Source: Stomoxys calcitrans
Taxonomy: Eukaryota > Arthropoda > Insecta > Diptera > Muscidae
Assembly (NCBI RefSeq): GCF_963082655.1
Contig: NC_081555.1
Location: 93,636,914 to 93,700,913 of the forward strand
Direction: 5' to 3'
Length of the DNA stretch: 64,000 bases
The position numbers and the translations under genes were made by a program. Shown in pieces: positions 45,901-58,900 of this stretch (position 1 is the first letter of the stretch; every line of letters begins with the position of its first letter). The notes beneath the pieces were generated by a model. It made no database searches, was not told where the DNA came from, and saw nothing but the letters and a program-made list of their open reading frames with translations.

Positions 45901-46962
45901 TCGACCTTCTTCTGATTGGTAAACGTCCGGCACTCAGAGGTTATGAAGTGGGGTGGTTGATCGATGGTCTGATCCCAAAAATGTGTCGCCTTGCCAGCAA
46001 ACGGCACTCAGGAGATCAGGCCATGCAATGGAAATGTCTGGCAAATGTCCTAGTGGTGGCATCCTCATTCAATGTGCACAACGTGGAGCCAAAGATATTA
46101 AAGCGTTAAGGTCTCCTAGAACCAAGCGATTATGGCCAGTAGGCCACTGATGTAGGGCCTGTAAATTTGGCCCTTAATTGGGTCACAATAACCAACCGGC
46201 GGTATGTACGAGTTATTTAGCTCTATCTCGGCAGTACCGGACTTGACTGCTACCCCATACATTCTATGCAGGGGTCACTAGCGCCAGGCGCAGGAGAGAA
46301 AGGTTAATACTGCACGGAATGTTGTATCACGAAGCCCAGTACGTTGTATGTAGTTTTCTGTTATGACTTCCAATACCTATGCCGAATTAAGCCATAATCG
46401 GTCAACGGTAGCCCATTTATGGCCTTTTGGTACGTTTCTGATATTTTAATATACCCCTATATATTTTATCAGACCGAGAACAACAAACCGATATTGTTAA
46501 AACCCCGTTTACATTGCTCTGTAAATCCGGATTTAATGGTTCGATCATCGGTTTTCCCTTAATAAAATCAGCTGACGAGAGCCTTAAATCCGGATTTAAT
46601 GAGCAGTGTAAACGGGGTTTAAATCGTAAAACTATTTTTTGCATGATTTTATCAAGCCGCCTTAAAATATGCTTCTGTGTTGTGTAACAACTTAGGCAGT
46701 AATTTTCAATATCAACTTACGGTTTAACACACAGCGATATTTCATTAACAGCCAAAAATTTATCATAATACTTGGTAACGCGATCTAAAACCAAATTCCA
46801 AATGCTCAAATCCGTGGGGGTCATATTCAAAATGCGATTTTTCTCCTTCTCAACGTCATCATCGTAATAGGCATCTGGAGCAGGTGGTGTGGGTTTGCTA
46901 ATTAAAAGAAAATGAAAAAAAAATATATATATATATATAAATTTTCTCTTTTTTGGGTGCTA

Positions 46963-46993
<31 letters not shown>

Positions 46994-49900
46994 TGCTTCC
47001 TTTAACAGCCATATACTTACAAATTTCTTTGTTTCCATTTATAAATCAATTCATTTAAAATGCCATATTCGCGTAAAATCAAAATGGTCAAGAATGCAAT
47101 AGCAGTGCCAACTAAATATACAATTTCGGGTAAAATGCCAGGCTCTTCCCAATCGAAATAGGGTATAGTGTCTGTGAAATAAAAAAAAAAACAATTAAGA
47201 AAAAATATACTCAATCTGGCAACTTTTGTTAGCATATTTCAGTACAAGTATGTCAACTTACAACAACATTTTGGTACCAATTGACATCTGAGAGCATCGG
47301 GCAATATTACAATCATTTTATTGCTGCAGGCATCACGTGTTGCCACATTGACATATAGCTTATTGAGACCCATGGCCAGAGAGAAATGAGGGAATATTCT
47401 AAAGATCCAACCCAAAAGATCGGCGGTGGATTTTGTACCCAGGAAATCAATGGACATGACAGCAACGACAATGAATAGGGCCATACCTAGGAGAGAAAAA
47501 ACAAATTCCGAGAGATATGAAACTTTGAAAAAAATTCCTATAGAAATGAAATTTTTACAAAATCTTTATGTAAATTCATATGTATATGAATTTGTGTTTG
47601 TTTGTTTGCATGTGGGTTTTGTAAATTAGTTTGTTCCGTGTAGACTCAAAAACGGCTGAACTGATATTCTTGAAATCTTCACATATTATGTCTGGAAGGA
47701 GGAAGCAATAGGCTATATAACTTTTTCATATCGGAAGGGAGGCGGACCCTCAAATTTACCCCAAATGTACGACATAAAATAAATAAAAGTGGACTGATCG
47801 GGACAATATGGGATTCAAATGAAAGGTATTCAGGAGTAGAGTAGGAATTTTTATTAAAAATAAGGTCCAAGTAACGGGGGGCCGGCTATATAACTTTTTC
47901 ATATCGGAAGGGAGGCGGACCCTCAACCTTACCCCAAATGTACGACCCAAAATAAATAAAAGTGAACCGATCGGGACAATATGGGACTCAAATGAAAGGT
48001 ATTCAGGAGTAGAGTAGGAATTTTTTTATTAAAAATTTGGTCCAAGTAACTGGGGGGCCGCCCCGACCCCAAACCCCCTAAAATAGGTTTATTGACAACA
48101 TGGGACTCGAATGAAAGGTATTCAGGAGTAGATTATGAATATGGTCAGGAAGGAGGTATAGACTTTATAATCTGTTGATATTGGAAGTGGGCGGACTCTC
48201 CCCGTTATCTCAAAAACACCACTTAAAATCAAAAGTGTACCAAAAGGGACAATATGGGTATCAAATGAAAGGTATTGGAGAGTAGAATACGAGTATGATA
48301 TTAAAATTTGGGATCAAGTATCAAAGGGGTCGCCCAATCCCAAAATCTCACCCAAAGAGACGTATTGGCCCGAATGAAAGGTATTCAGGAGAAGACTTCG
48401 ACGTGCCTTAACAAAAGATGTTTCAGGTAGTTCAAGTGTCTATCATTGTCAAATATAAAAGTAGATATAAATACAAGCCATTTTTTATAAATTATTTTGG
48501 AAAAAATCTGATTAATTAAAATATTGTCAAAATTTTAGACTAAGAATACAATTGCAAATTTTGCCCATGAACATACCCATGGACACTAAGGAACTGGGGC
48601 AAACTTCTCACATATTAATGAGTGCAGTCTGATTCAAGTTTAAGCTCAATGATAAGGGGCCTCCTTTTCATAGTCGAGTCCGAACGGCGTGCCGCAGTGC
48701 CACACCTCTTTGGAGAGAAGTTTTACATGGCATAGTACCTCACAAATGTTGCCAGCATTAGGAGGGGAAAACCACCGCTGAAATTTTTTTTCTGATGGTT
48801 TCGCTAGGATTCGAACCCAGGCGTTCAGCGTCATAGGCGGACATACTAAACTCTGCGCTACGGTGGCTTCCGTAAAAATAAGAAACATATTTTTCGCGTG
48901 GTGTAAATGAAAGCACAGCGGAGTGGGCCGGGCTCAGCTATCTATTGGGTTGCCCAAAAAGTAATTGCGGATTTTTCATATAGTCAGCGTTGACAAATTT
49001 TTTCACAGCTTGTGACTCTGTAATTGCATTCTTTCTTCTGTCAGTTATCAGCTGTTACTTTTAGCTTGCTTTAGAAGAAAAGTGTAAAAAAAGTATATTT
49101 GATTAAAGTTCATTCTAAGCTTTATTAAAAATGCATTTACTTCCTTTTAAAAAATCCGCAATTACTTTTTGGGCAACCCATAGTATATAACAAATAAAAG
49201 TGTGCTAAGTTCGGACGAGCCAAATCTTGGGAACCCACCACCATAGATTCTGCTAAAAATTTATACAAAATAAATTTAGTTAAAGGACATAAATTTATGC
49301 CACAAAACTTCTCAAAACTACTGTCAAACCAGCCAAAATTAAAGCTTCTAGGAACCGAAAACAAGGATGATCGAGAGACCGGTTAACATGGCAGCTATAT
49401 CAGGTTATAGACTGATTTGGAACAGTCGTTGAAAGTCATAACAAAACACTATCTACAAAACTTTAGCCAAATTGTACAAAAATTGCGGCTTTTAAGGGTT
49501 CAAGAAGTCAAATTGGAAGATCGGTTTATATGGGAGCCATATCAGGTTATACTCCGATTTAGACCTTGGCACAATTGTTGGAAGTCATAACAGAACATCA
49601 CATGCAAAACTTCAGCTAGGTTAGATTAGGTTAGGTTTAAGTGGCAGCCTTAAATCAGACTCACTTAGACTGCTGTCACCCATTGTGATATCACAGGAAC
49701 AGAAGAAGGAAGATACCTTCTAGTTCCTACCAGATCGCTTTAAATATAAAATAGCCCAATTACTTGCGAATGTTCACATCCGCTAAATCAGACAGGTTCT
49801 CAAAGAAATGATAACCTAAAGTGGAACTCCTTCTGACTGCCTGCCAGAGTGGGACACACACACAGAAGGTGTTCAATAGTCTCTTCTTCTTCGATGTCCT

Positions 49901-52900
49901 CACAGCTTCTGCAAAAGTCGTTGCTGGCTACCTTCAGTCTGTCAGCATGTTTTCCGATTAAACAGTGACCTGTCGTGACGGACACAATGACTGAGACGTC
50001 TGTTCTAACCAATCACAGCAAAGTAGTAGACCTCTTCAAGTCCAGATTGGGCCACATAGTTTTCGAATGTTCACAGCCCCCTCTTTGTTGTCCTTCGGGT
50101 CTGGTGAAAACTTAGCTTACATGTCGCTAGAAGCATACCCACAGATTCCAGTATCCCTGGAATGTTTAGGGTAGTTCCTAGTCTCGCAAGCTCGTCCGTT
50201 TTACAATTCCCTGGGATATCTCTGTGGCCCGGCACCAAGAACGATGAATTTTGAACTGTTCAGCCATCTCGTTGAGAGATCTGCGACAATCGAGGGCGGT
50301 TTTTGTGATCAGAAATACGTTTTCCAGGGATTTAATGGCTGCCTGGCTGTCTGAGAAGATATTTATGCCAATCGTCATAATGACATTATATCATAGCCAT
50401 TCCACCACTTCCTTAATTGCATGGACCTCCGCTTGATACATACTGCAGTGATAGGGTAACCTTTTCAATATGACCAGTTCTAGATCTTTAGAGTAGACCA
50501 CCAAAGCCCACCTGGTCGTCTAGTTTGGAACCATGCGTATAGAAGTCTATGTAACTTCTATTGCCAGGGATATGGTAGTTCCAATCGCTTCTATCAGGAA
50601 TCGTGGTACAGTACTTTTTATCAAAAAGCGGCTCAGGTAGGGTGTAATCCACACTGCCTGGAACATCGGATATTGTATCAAGGATAACACAGTGTCCGTA
50701 GCCGCCACATGACCAATAGGAAAGCTCCCTTAACCTCACGGCAGTGGTCGCTGTAATTTATCTAGCCACAATGTCCAGAGGCAAAAGATGTAGCATTAAA
50801 TTCATTGCATCAGATGGTGTCGTCCTCAGTGCGGCTGTGGTGACAAACACGCCATACTTTGGATCCGGTTAAGTATCGAGCAGTAGTTGGACTTTTGAGA
50901 TGCCGTCCACCAGACCACAACACCATATAGCATTAAAGGTCTGACAACCGCAGTATACATCGAATACATGACACGCGGTCTAAACCCCCAACTTCTGCCA
51001 ATGGCTATCTTGCAGGTGTATAGGGCAAGAGTGGCCTTTCTTGCCCTTTCCAAAATGTTGGATTTGAAGTTCAATTTCCTGTCCAGCAAAACACCCGGGT
51101 ATTTTGCGCTTTCTGTAAATGGGACATTCTCTCCGCCCAAGGAGACAGGTTCCACTGTAGGCAACTAGTATTTCCTGTTGAAAAGAACTTCTTCTGTCTT
51201 GCACGGATTTATACCTAGACCACTTTCGGTAGCCCACTATGCTGTTGCACGTAGAGCTTCCTGAAGTATATCTCTTAGAGTGCTGGGAAACTTTCCCCTA
51301 ACCGCAATTGCCACGTCATCAGCATATGCGACCACTTTTACACCACTATCTTCCAGAGACTATAATATATTGTTAATGGCTATATTCCAAAGTAGAGGAG
51401 ACAGTACGCCTGGGATCTTTGCCCTAAGGTGTGTTTCTATCAACCTCTCAAGAGTCTTCAGGATGACAGACTAATAGGACGAAAATCTTTCGTCTTCGTG
51501 TGGTAGGGTTTTCCTGCTTTCGGAATGAAAATTACGTTCGTGTTCCTCCATCCCACAGGTATACATGACATTCTGATACAAACAGAGTATATCTCCCTAG
51601 GCCAAGGAACCAGTCTATAAGACCCAGCTTGTAATTCAACCAGTGATACATCATCAGGGCCTGGCGAATTAAAGGAGTCGAAACTTTTTATCCCCCAAAG
51701 GAATTTCGGCTCAGACACAATTTCCCTAACAGCCTCCGACGAATGCATACCAGTGACAACCTCTTCTGACGCCACGTTATCTTAGTGTTTCCTCACCAGA
51801 GTAGTTCTAGTGTTTCCCCACTAGACATTGTCCATACATTCTCTGACTTCTGAATATACCCCACCGTAATAGGTCTCGAGGACAGAATCTTCCTTAGTCT
51901 AGAGGCCTCAGAGGTATCCTCCACGGAGCTACAGAATTCTACCCAGAATTTGTTTTGAACCTTTCTCAGCTCGCCCTTATTTTTTTTAGCTCAGCCTTAT
52001 AGATGTCCCAATCGTGGGGTGCTCTTTGCACTGTTAAAGAGTTTTCTGCATTCCTTCCTTAGACCAACCAGCTCTGGGGTCCACCATGACGGTAGCTGTT
52101 TGCCCCTTGGCTTGGCACTGGGACATACTGACACAAGCGAGTCATTCATGGTCTTCATGATCCGCTTGACCACTATGTCTATATTCTCCGTAGTTTCCAC
52201 TTTCTTTTCTGGTCTAGAAGGGATTGACGTGCAGAATTTGTGCCGAAGTTTATCCCAATCCGCCTTTCTTCTGTTTAGCCGAGGGACCACTTCTGCAGTG
52301 TTTTTTGGACAAGGCTGAAACTTGTCGAAAATGCGCAGAGAAGCTGTGATCGTACAACACTCCCCCGTGGCATATTCTTGCCAATTTTAATATTAAGTAC
52401 CTCCGGCCTGTTCCTGGTAATAAAGGTCGGTTTATCCCCTTAATTATAAATCGTCAGATTGCAACCTACAATATATTCGATAAGTAGCTCACCCCTTACG
52501 TTGACATCCAAACTTCCCCATATCTGGTGATGTGCATTAGCATCACTTCCTACAGTGAGGCTCTTCTTTCCTACAGAAGCGGCTTCTACCAGCAACTTAA
52601 GGTTTGAAGGTGTCATCTCTGAGTCGTATGCCACATACAGGGAAGCCAGCCAGTAATGAGACTTATTTATCTCAAGGCTGGCTACTACTCAATCTTCAGT
52701 GCTTAGCGACGGGAGAAGTAAAGCATTTAGACAATTCTTTGCAAGAATACAGTTTCTGTGCCTCCCATTCCCAGAATTCTTAGTCCATGAACCATTCCTC
52801 CACAAACCCATGGTTCCTGGATAAGAACCACATCAAATTCCCCTGCCATCAGAAGGACCTTTAGTGCCGCCGAAGCGGCCTTACCATAGTGGAGATTTAT

Positions 52901-55900
52901 CTGCAGAAACCGGACCATAGTCAGGATTCAGAACTTCCACCACTGTTGCGTTAGCCTTGTCTTCTGATTCCGCCAGGAGTTTATCCTCACAACATTCGTT
53001 AGATCTTGTCATGATGAGCTTCCGTACGCATCCAGGGGCAGGTGAGAAAGCTGTGGAACCACTCTTCCTCAGGACACTGGACACTTGCGGTGTGGACGAT
53101 TTCCACTTAGATGCTTCACTAACTGCTGCTGTCGAAGTACTTTTTGAGTTCCGTGCTTCCCCGCTGGCGCACACCTTGAGTCCAGTCCAACTTTGCAACC
53201 CACCCACACAGGGCTTGTTGGGCCCCGTTTCAATGCCATCCCCTCCTAACTCGATTGTGGCAGTTGGATTTTCAGTCTCCTGCAATCCGCCAGAATTTAG
53301 CGATAGTTTCCAGGCAAGTGTTCAGCAACAACTGCTGAGTCATCTCCTAATTCCCCAACCCCACCTATTCTATAGACCTTCAGTTTCAGCTAAATCGGAC
53401 AAAAATTGCGGTTTTCAGGGGCTCAAGAAGTCAAATCGGTCAGTCAGTTTAAAGACCGACTTGGACCGTACTTGGCAAAGTTTTTAGAAGTCATAACAGA
53501 ACACTCTGTGCAAAATTTCAGCAAAATCGGACAAAAATTGCGGCTTGTTAGGGCTCAAGAAGTTTACTCGGGCGGCTATATCAGGTTAAAGACCGATTTA
53601 CATCAACCGTAAATATCTGTGCAAAATTTCAAGTGGCTAGCTTTACGCGTTTGACCGTTATCGTGAATTCGACAGATGGACATGACTAGATCGACTCAGA
53701 ACGTGGAGACAATCAAGAATATATGTATACTTTATGGGGCCATAGACCAATACTTCGAGGTGTTACAAACGGAATGACTAGATTAGTTTACCCCCATCCC
53801 ATGGTGGTGGGTATAAAAGTGAAATTGTTGCGCTTTGTTTGTTAGTTGGTTTATTTCTTTGTTAGTTTGTCTGTCTGTATTTCAGTTTTCAAATTTCCCA
53901 AGAAATGATTTTTTTATACCCACCACCGAAGGATGGGGGTATATTCATTTTGTCATTCCGTTTGAAACACATCGAAATATCCAGATCTGCGTAAAAGTCA
54001 AAGACAATCTAGCCATGTCCGTCCTTCTGTCAGTTGAAATCACGCTACAGTCTTCAAAAATTGAGATATTGAACAGAAATTTTGCACAGATTCTTTTTTT
54101 GTTCATAAGCAGGTTAAGTTCGAAGATAGGCTATATCGGACTATATCTTGATATAGCCCCCATATAAACCGATCCGCCGGGTCTTGGGCCCATAAAAGCC
54201 ACAGCTATTATCCAATTTTGCTGAAATTTTGGAACAGTGAGTTGTGATAGCTTCTTCCACATCCTTATTTAATTTGGCCCAGATCGGTCCAGATTTGGAT
54301 ATAGCTGTCATATAGACCGATCCGCCGATTTTGGCTCTTGGGCAGATAAAAGCCACATTTATTATCCGATTTAGCTGAAATTTGAGACAATGAGTTGTGT
54401 TAGGCCCTTCGACATCCTTCTTTAATTTGGCCTAAATCGGTCCAGGTTTGAATATAGCTTCCATATAGACCGATCTCTCGATTTAAGGTTTTGGGCCCAT
54501 AAAAGCCGCATTTATTGTCCGATGTCGCCGAAACTTGGGACAGTGAGTTAGGTTAAGCCCCTCGACACACTTCAGCAATATGGCACAGATCGGTTCAGAT
54601 TTGGATATAGCTGCCATATTGACCGATCTCTCGATTTAAGGTTTTGGAGCCATAAAAGGCGCATTTATTGTCCGTTGTCGCCGAAATTTGGGACAATGAG
54701 TTAGGTTAAGCCCCTCGACACACTTCTTCAATTTGTCCCATATCAGTCCAGATTTGGATATAGCTGCCATATAGACCGATCTCTAGATTTAAGGTTTTGG
54801 GCCCAGAAAAGGCGCATTATTTGTCCGTTGTCACTGAAATTTGGGCCGCTGAGTTAGGTTAAGCCCCTCGACATGCTTCTGCCATATGGCACAGATCGTT
54901 CCAGGTTTGGATATAGCTGCCATATAGACCGATCTCTCGATTTAAGGTTTTCGCACATAAAAGGCGCATTTATTGTCCGATGTTGTGTTAGGCTCTTTGA
55001 CATTTTTCTGCAACTTGGCCCAAATCGGTCCAGATCTGGATATAGCTGCCTTGTAGATAAATATCTCGATTTAAAGTCATGACCCCATAAAAGGCTCATT
55101 TACAATCCGATTTCACTGAAATTTTACAATGTGTCTTATGTTAGGCTTTTGGACATCCGTGTCGTGTATGGTTCAGATCGGTTTATTTTTAGATATAGCT
55201 ACTTCTACTAAGACCTATACTTTGTTATACACAATTGAACAATGACTTGTACTTAAAAGTATTTGGTCCAAATCCGAACATATTTCGATAAAGCTGCTAC
55301 GGGGCATAAGGTATGTATTTTTCACCGGATTTTGACGAAACGTGGTTTACGTATATACTCGAGGTGCTGGGTATCCAAAGTTCGGCCCGGCCCAACTTAA
55401 CGCCTTTTTACTTGTTTAACTTTCCATTGAAATGAAATTTTGATCAAAATTTCCAATTGAGATAACATTTTGATCAAAATGTCCAATAGAAATGATATTC
55501 GAAAATATTTTCTATGGTAATGAAATGTTTACATTTTCCAAGAAAATTTAATATTGCCAAAAAAATTTCCATAGAAATAAAGTGAAATTTTAACAAAATT
55601 TTCTTAGAACTGAAATTTTAACAAAATTTTCTTAGAAATGAAATGTTGACAAAATTTCCTATACAAATAGAATTGTGACAAAATACCATTATTGTTACTC
55701 TTAAATATCCTTCGGCAATACTTACCACAGAATATATTGATAATGGAAACTCTGCCAAATCCAGTTGAAGGCTCCGAGAAGAACATTGAAATCAGATATG
55801 TAAATGGAAGCACCGAAAATCCAAATATAAATATAACAAGGAAATAGCGAGCTACAAAAAAGACATGTTCCATATTAAAAACAAATCCAAAAAAGAATTT

Positions 55901-58900
55901 TGCATTGCTGCATTCTCCTCTCGATCATCTTTCCATACATACCCAAATCGCCAAAGGCCGAAAATCCCTCCTCCTGGAAACATGCTATCGTACAGACCAC
56001 TATAATTGCGGTCAGTGTAAAGGTCAGCATGTCCCACAGGAATTGTGTTATCCAAAAGATCCATATATTGACGCCACTCACAAATTGCAAAAGTTTCGAA
56101 CGAGATTCACGCTCTTTGATTGGGAACAAAATGTAAAAAGCACTCACGAAACAGAAGCAGAAACATAAATTCGTCGATAACTGTGTACCCAGATTATTGC
56201 CGGTATTCAATTGATTCAATACCGTCTCTGTGGAATAGGGTAATGGGGCATTTGTAACCTCAATTTCATAGGACTCATTCATGGCAGCCCTAAGGGAATT
56301 CAAAAAATTTCGATATTAAAAACAATGGTCCAAGACACAAGCACACACAAACAGAACAAACAAACAAACAAATGAAATGAAGGTAAGGTAAGCTCCACAT
56401 AAAACTTGGACGGTGGAAATTTTATAATGCAACACAAAAATTGACGGTTTTCTTTCGAAAGCATTGTAATAAGGAAAGGCAACTGAGACTTACAAGCAAA
56501 AACTGATTCATTGAACATTTATATGAAAAATTGTATTTATATGAAATATTGTAAGCTCAACTAAGAGCTACCGGGTACGTCATAGGCGGAGGATGGTAGA
56601 ATGTAACTGTAGTCGCAGACAATCATACCACTGAGAATCTCAGTGGAGAATCTCAGTAAGAGGCCGGGCGGGGCACATTGTTGCCTCTAAGTGTATTCGT
56701 TGGACAAAAATAGTTATAGTTAACATAGAGCTCTAAAATTTTGCCCAGACGTATATTTGAGTGTAATATAGAAAAAATGGAGTATGTTCCACCTATAACC
56801 TGATATAGCTCCCGATTTAACTACTTGAGCCTGTAATTATTAACCGATTTGTCTGAATCTTTGCATGATGGCATCTGTTAAGAATGTGAACAACTACCAC
56901 AAGTATGGTCCAAATCGATCTATAACCTGATATAGCTTCCATATAAACCGATCTCCCGATTTAACTTCTTGAGCCTGCAAAGTTCGCAATAACCACCCTA
57001 TATATAGGGTCCGAATCGGCTATAGACCGATTCGGACCATATTTGACACGTATGTTGAAGGTCATGGGAGAAACCGTTGTACAAAATTTCAACCAAATTG
57101 CATGATAAATACGCCCTCTGGAATCGCAAGAAGTCAAGATCCCAGATCGGTTTATATGGCCGCTATATCAGGTTATAAATCGATTTGAACCATATTTGGC
57201 ACAGTTGTTAGAAGTCATAATAAAACACGTTATGCGAAATTTCAGCCAAATCGGATTAGAATTGCGACCTCTAGTGGCTCAAGAAGTCTAAATTCAAGAT
57301 CGGTTTATATGGCGGCTATATCAGATTATAGACCGATTTAAACCATACTTAGCACACTTGTTGGAAGCCATAACCTAACCCGTCGTGCGAAATTTTAGCC
57401 AAATCGGATAGGAATTGCGCCCTCTAGTGGCTCAAGAAGTCAAGACTCCAGATAGGTTTATATGACAGCTATATCAGGTTATAAATCGATTTGAACGATA
57501 TTGAACGAAATTTTGCACAAATACTTACTATTGATGTAGATCATTGGGAATTGCAAATGGGCCATATCGGATCAGATTTAGATATAGCTCCCATACAAAC
57601 CGATCTCCCGATTTGACTTATTGAGCCCCTGAGAGCCGCAATTTTTGTCCGATTTGGCAGAAATTTTGCACATAATGTTCTGTTATGACTTCCAACAACT
57701 GTGCCAAGTACAGTTCAAATCCGTTTATAACCTAATATAGCTCCCACATAAACCGATCTCCCGATTTGACTTATTGAGTCCCTGAGAGCCGCATTTTTTG
57801 TCCGACTTGGCTGAAATTTGGCATGCGGTGTTCTGTAACGACTTCCAACAACTGTTCCAAGTACGGTCCAAATAAGTCTATAACCTGAAATAGCTCCCAT
57901 TTAAACCGGTCTCTCGATTATCCTTGTTCGATTTTTAGAAGCTTTATTTTTTCCAGGTTTGACATTTGCTTGACCATTGCTTCAATAATTGAATCTGTCT
58001 CATTACACTTATCCATTAGGCCTTCATTTAAGACTCTCTATTCTAGTATACACAGTTTTCATTACGAAAAACGTTTAAGGAATGTTCCACGACAAATTCA
58101 ATGTTAAAAAAGAACAAACACAACACAATGCCGATGAAATGTCCGGGAAGATTCCCAATTTTCATGTTTAGTGAGTGCTGGCAACCAAAAAACCACAAAC
58201 CAAAGCCAAAAACGATGAAGAGATAACACTTATTGAAATTCTTTTCTTTCTGCGGGACTTACTTGACGATGGCATTATGCACCAGGTTCACCGTTAATGG
58301 AGCCGTATGTAAGGGCTGATTATTCAGCCAGGCTGTGATGTTGTTCGATCTTATAGATGCCGCTGCCAAATATCTTGAATTTATTCTCACTTGTATTTTG
58401 CGGCCCAATTCCACTATGTACTCGCTAAAACTCTTCGAGCCAGTTAATTCCAATTCATAATCACTCCCATATGACTGAGCAACCACTTTATATTGACTTG
58501 AGACAGCAGCCATAAAGGAATTGCCAGCTACATCAGGAGCCGTTTCTAAAACGCTAACGCCCACGGGATACTGAGTCAAACTCACTGTCATCGGCTGCAA
58601 TGGCTTGAATGTACCCTGTGTTCTTGCGATTATGACGGTCATAACAACGAAAAATATGGGCATTATATTTTGTATCAAAAAGAGGAATTTGCTGCGCCAT
58701 GTCTGCAAAATTTTCTTCCACATCATGGCGTCCCATTGATTTCGAAGTAGATTGACACCTTTCAGTAAGTGGACATTTTCGGAGAATAAGCGATCAGCTG
58801 GAAAATATACAAACAAAAATTTTCAGTTAGTTAAATGGATTTCACTTGCTAAACTTTGGGACTTACATGTCACAGATTCGGCATCATCTTCATGATAGGC

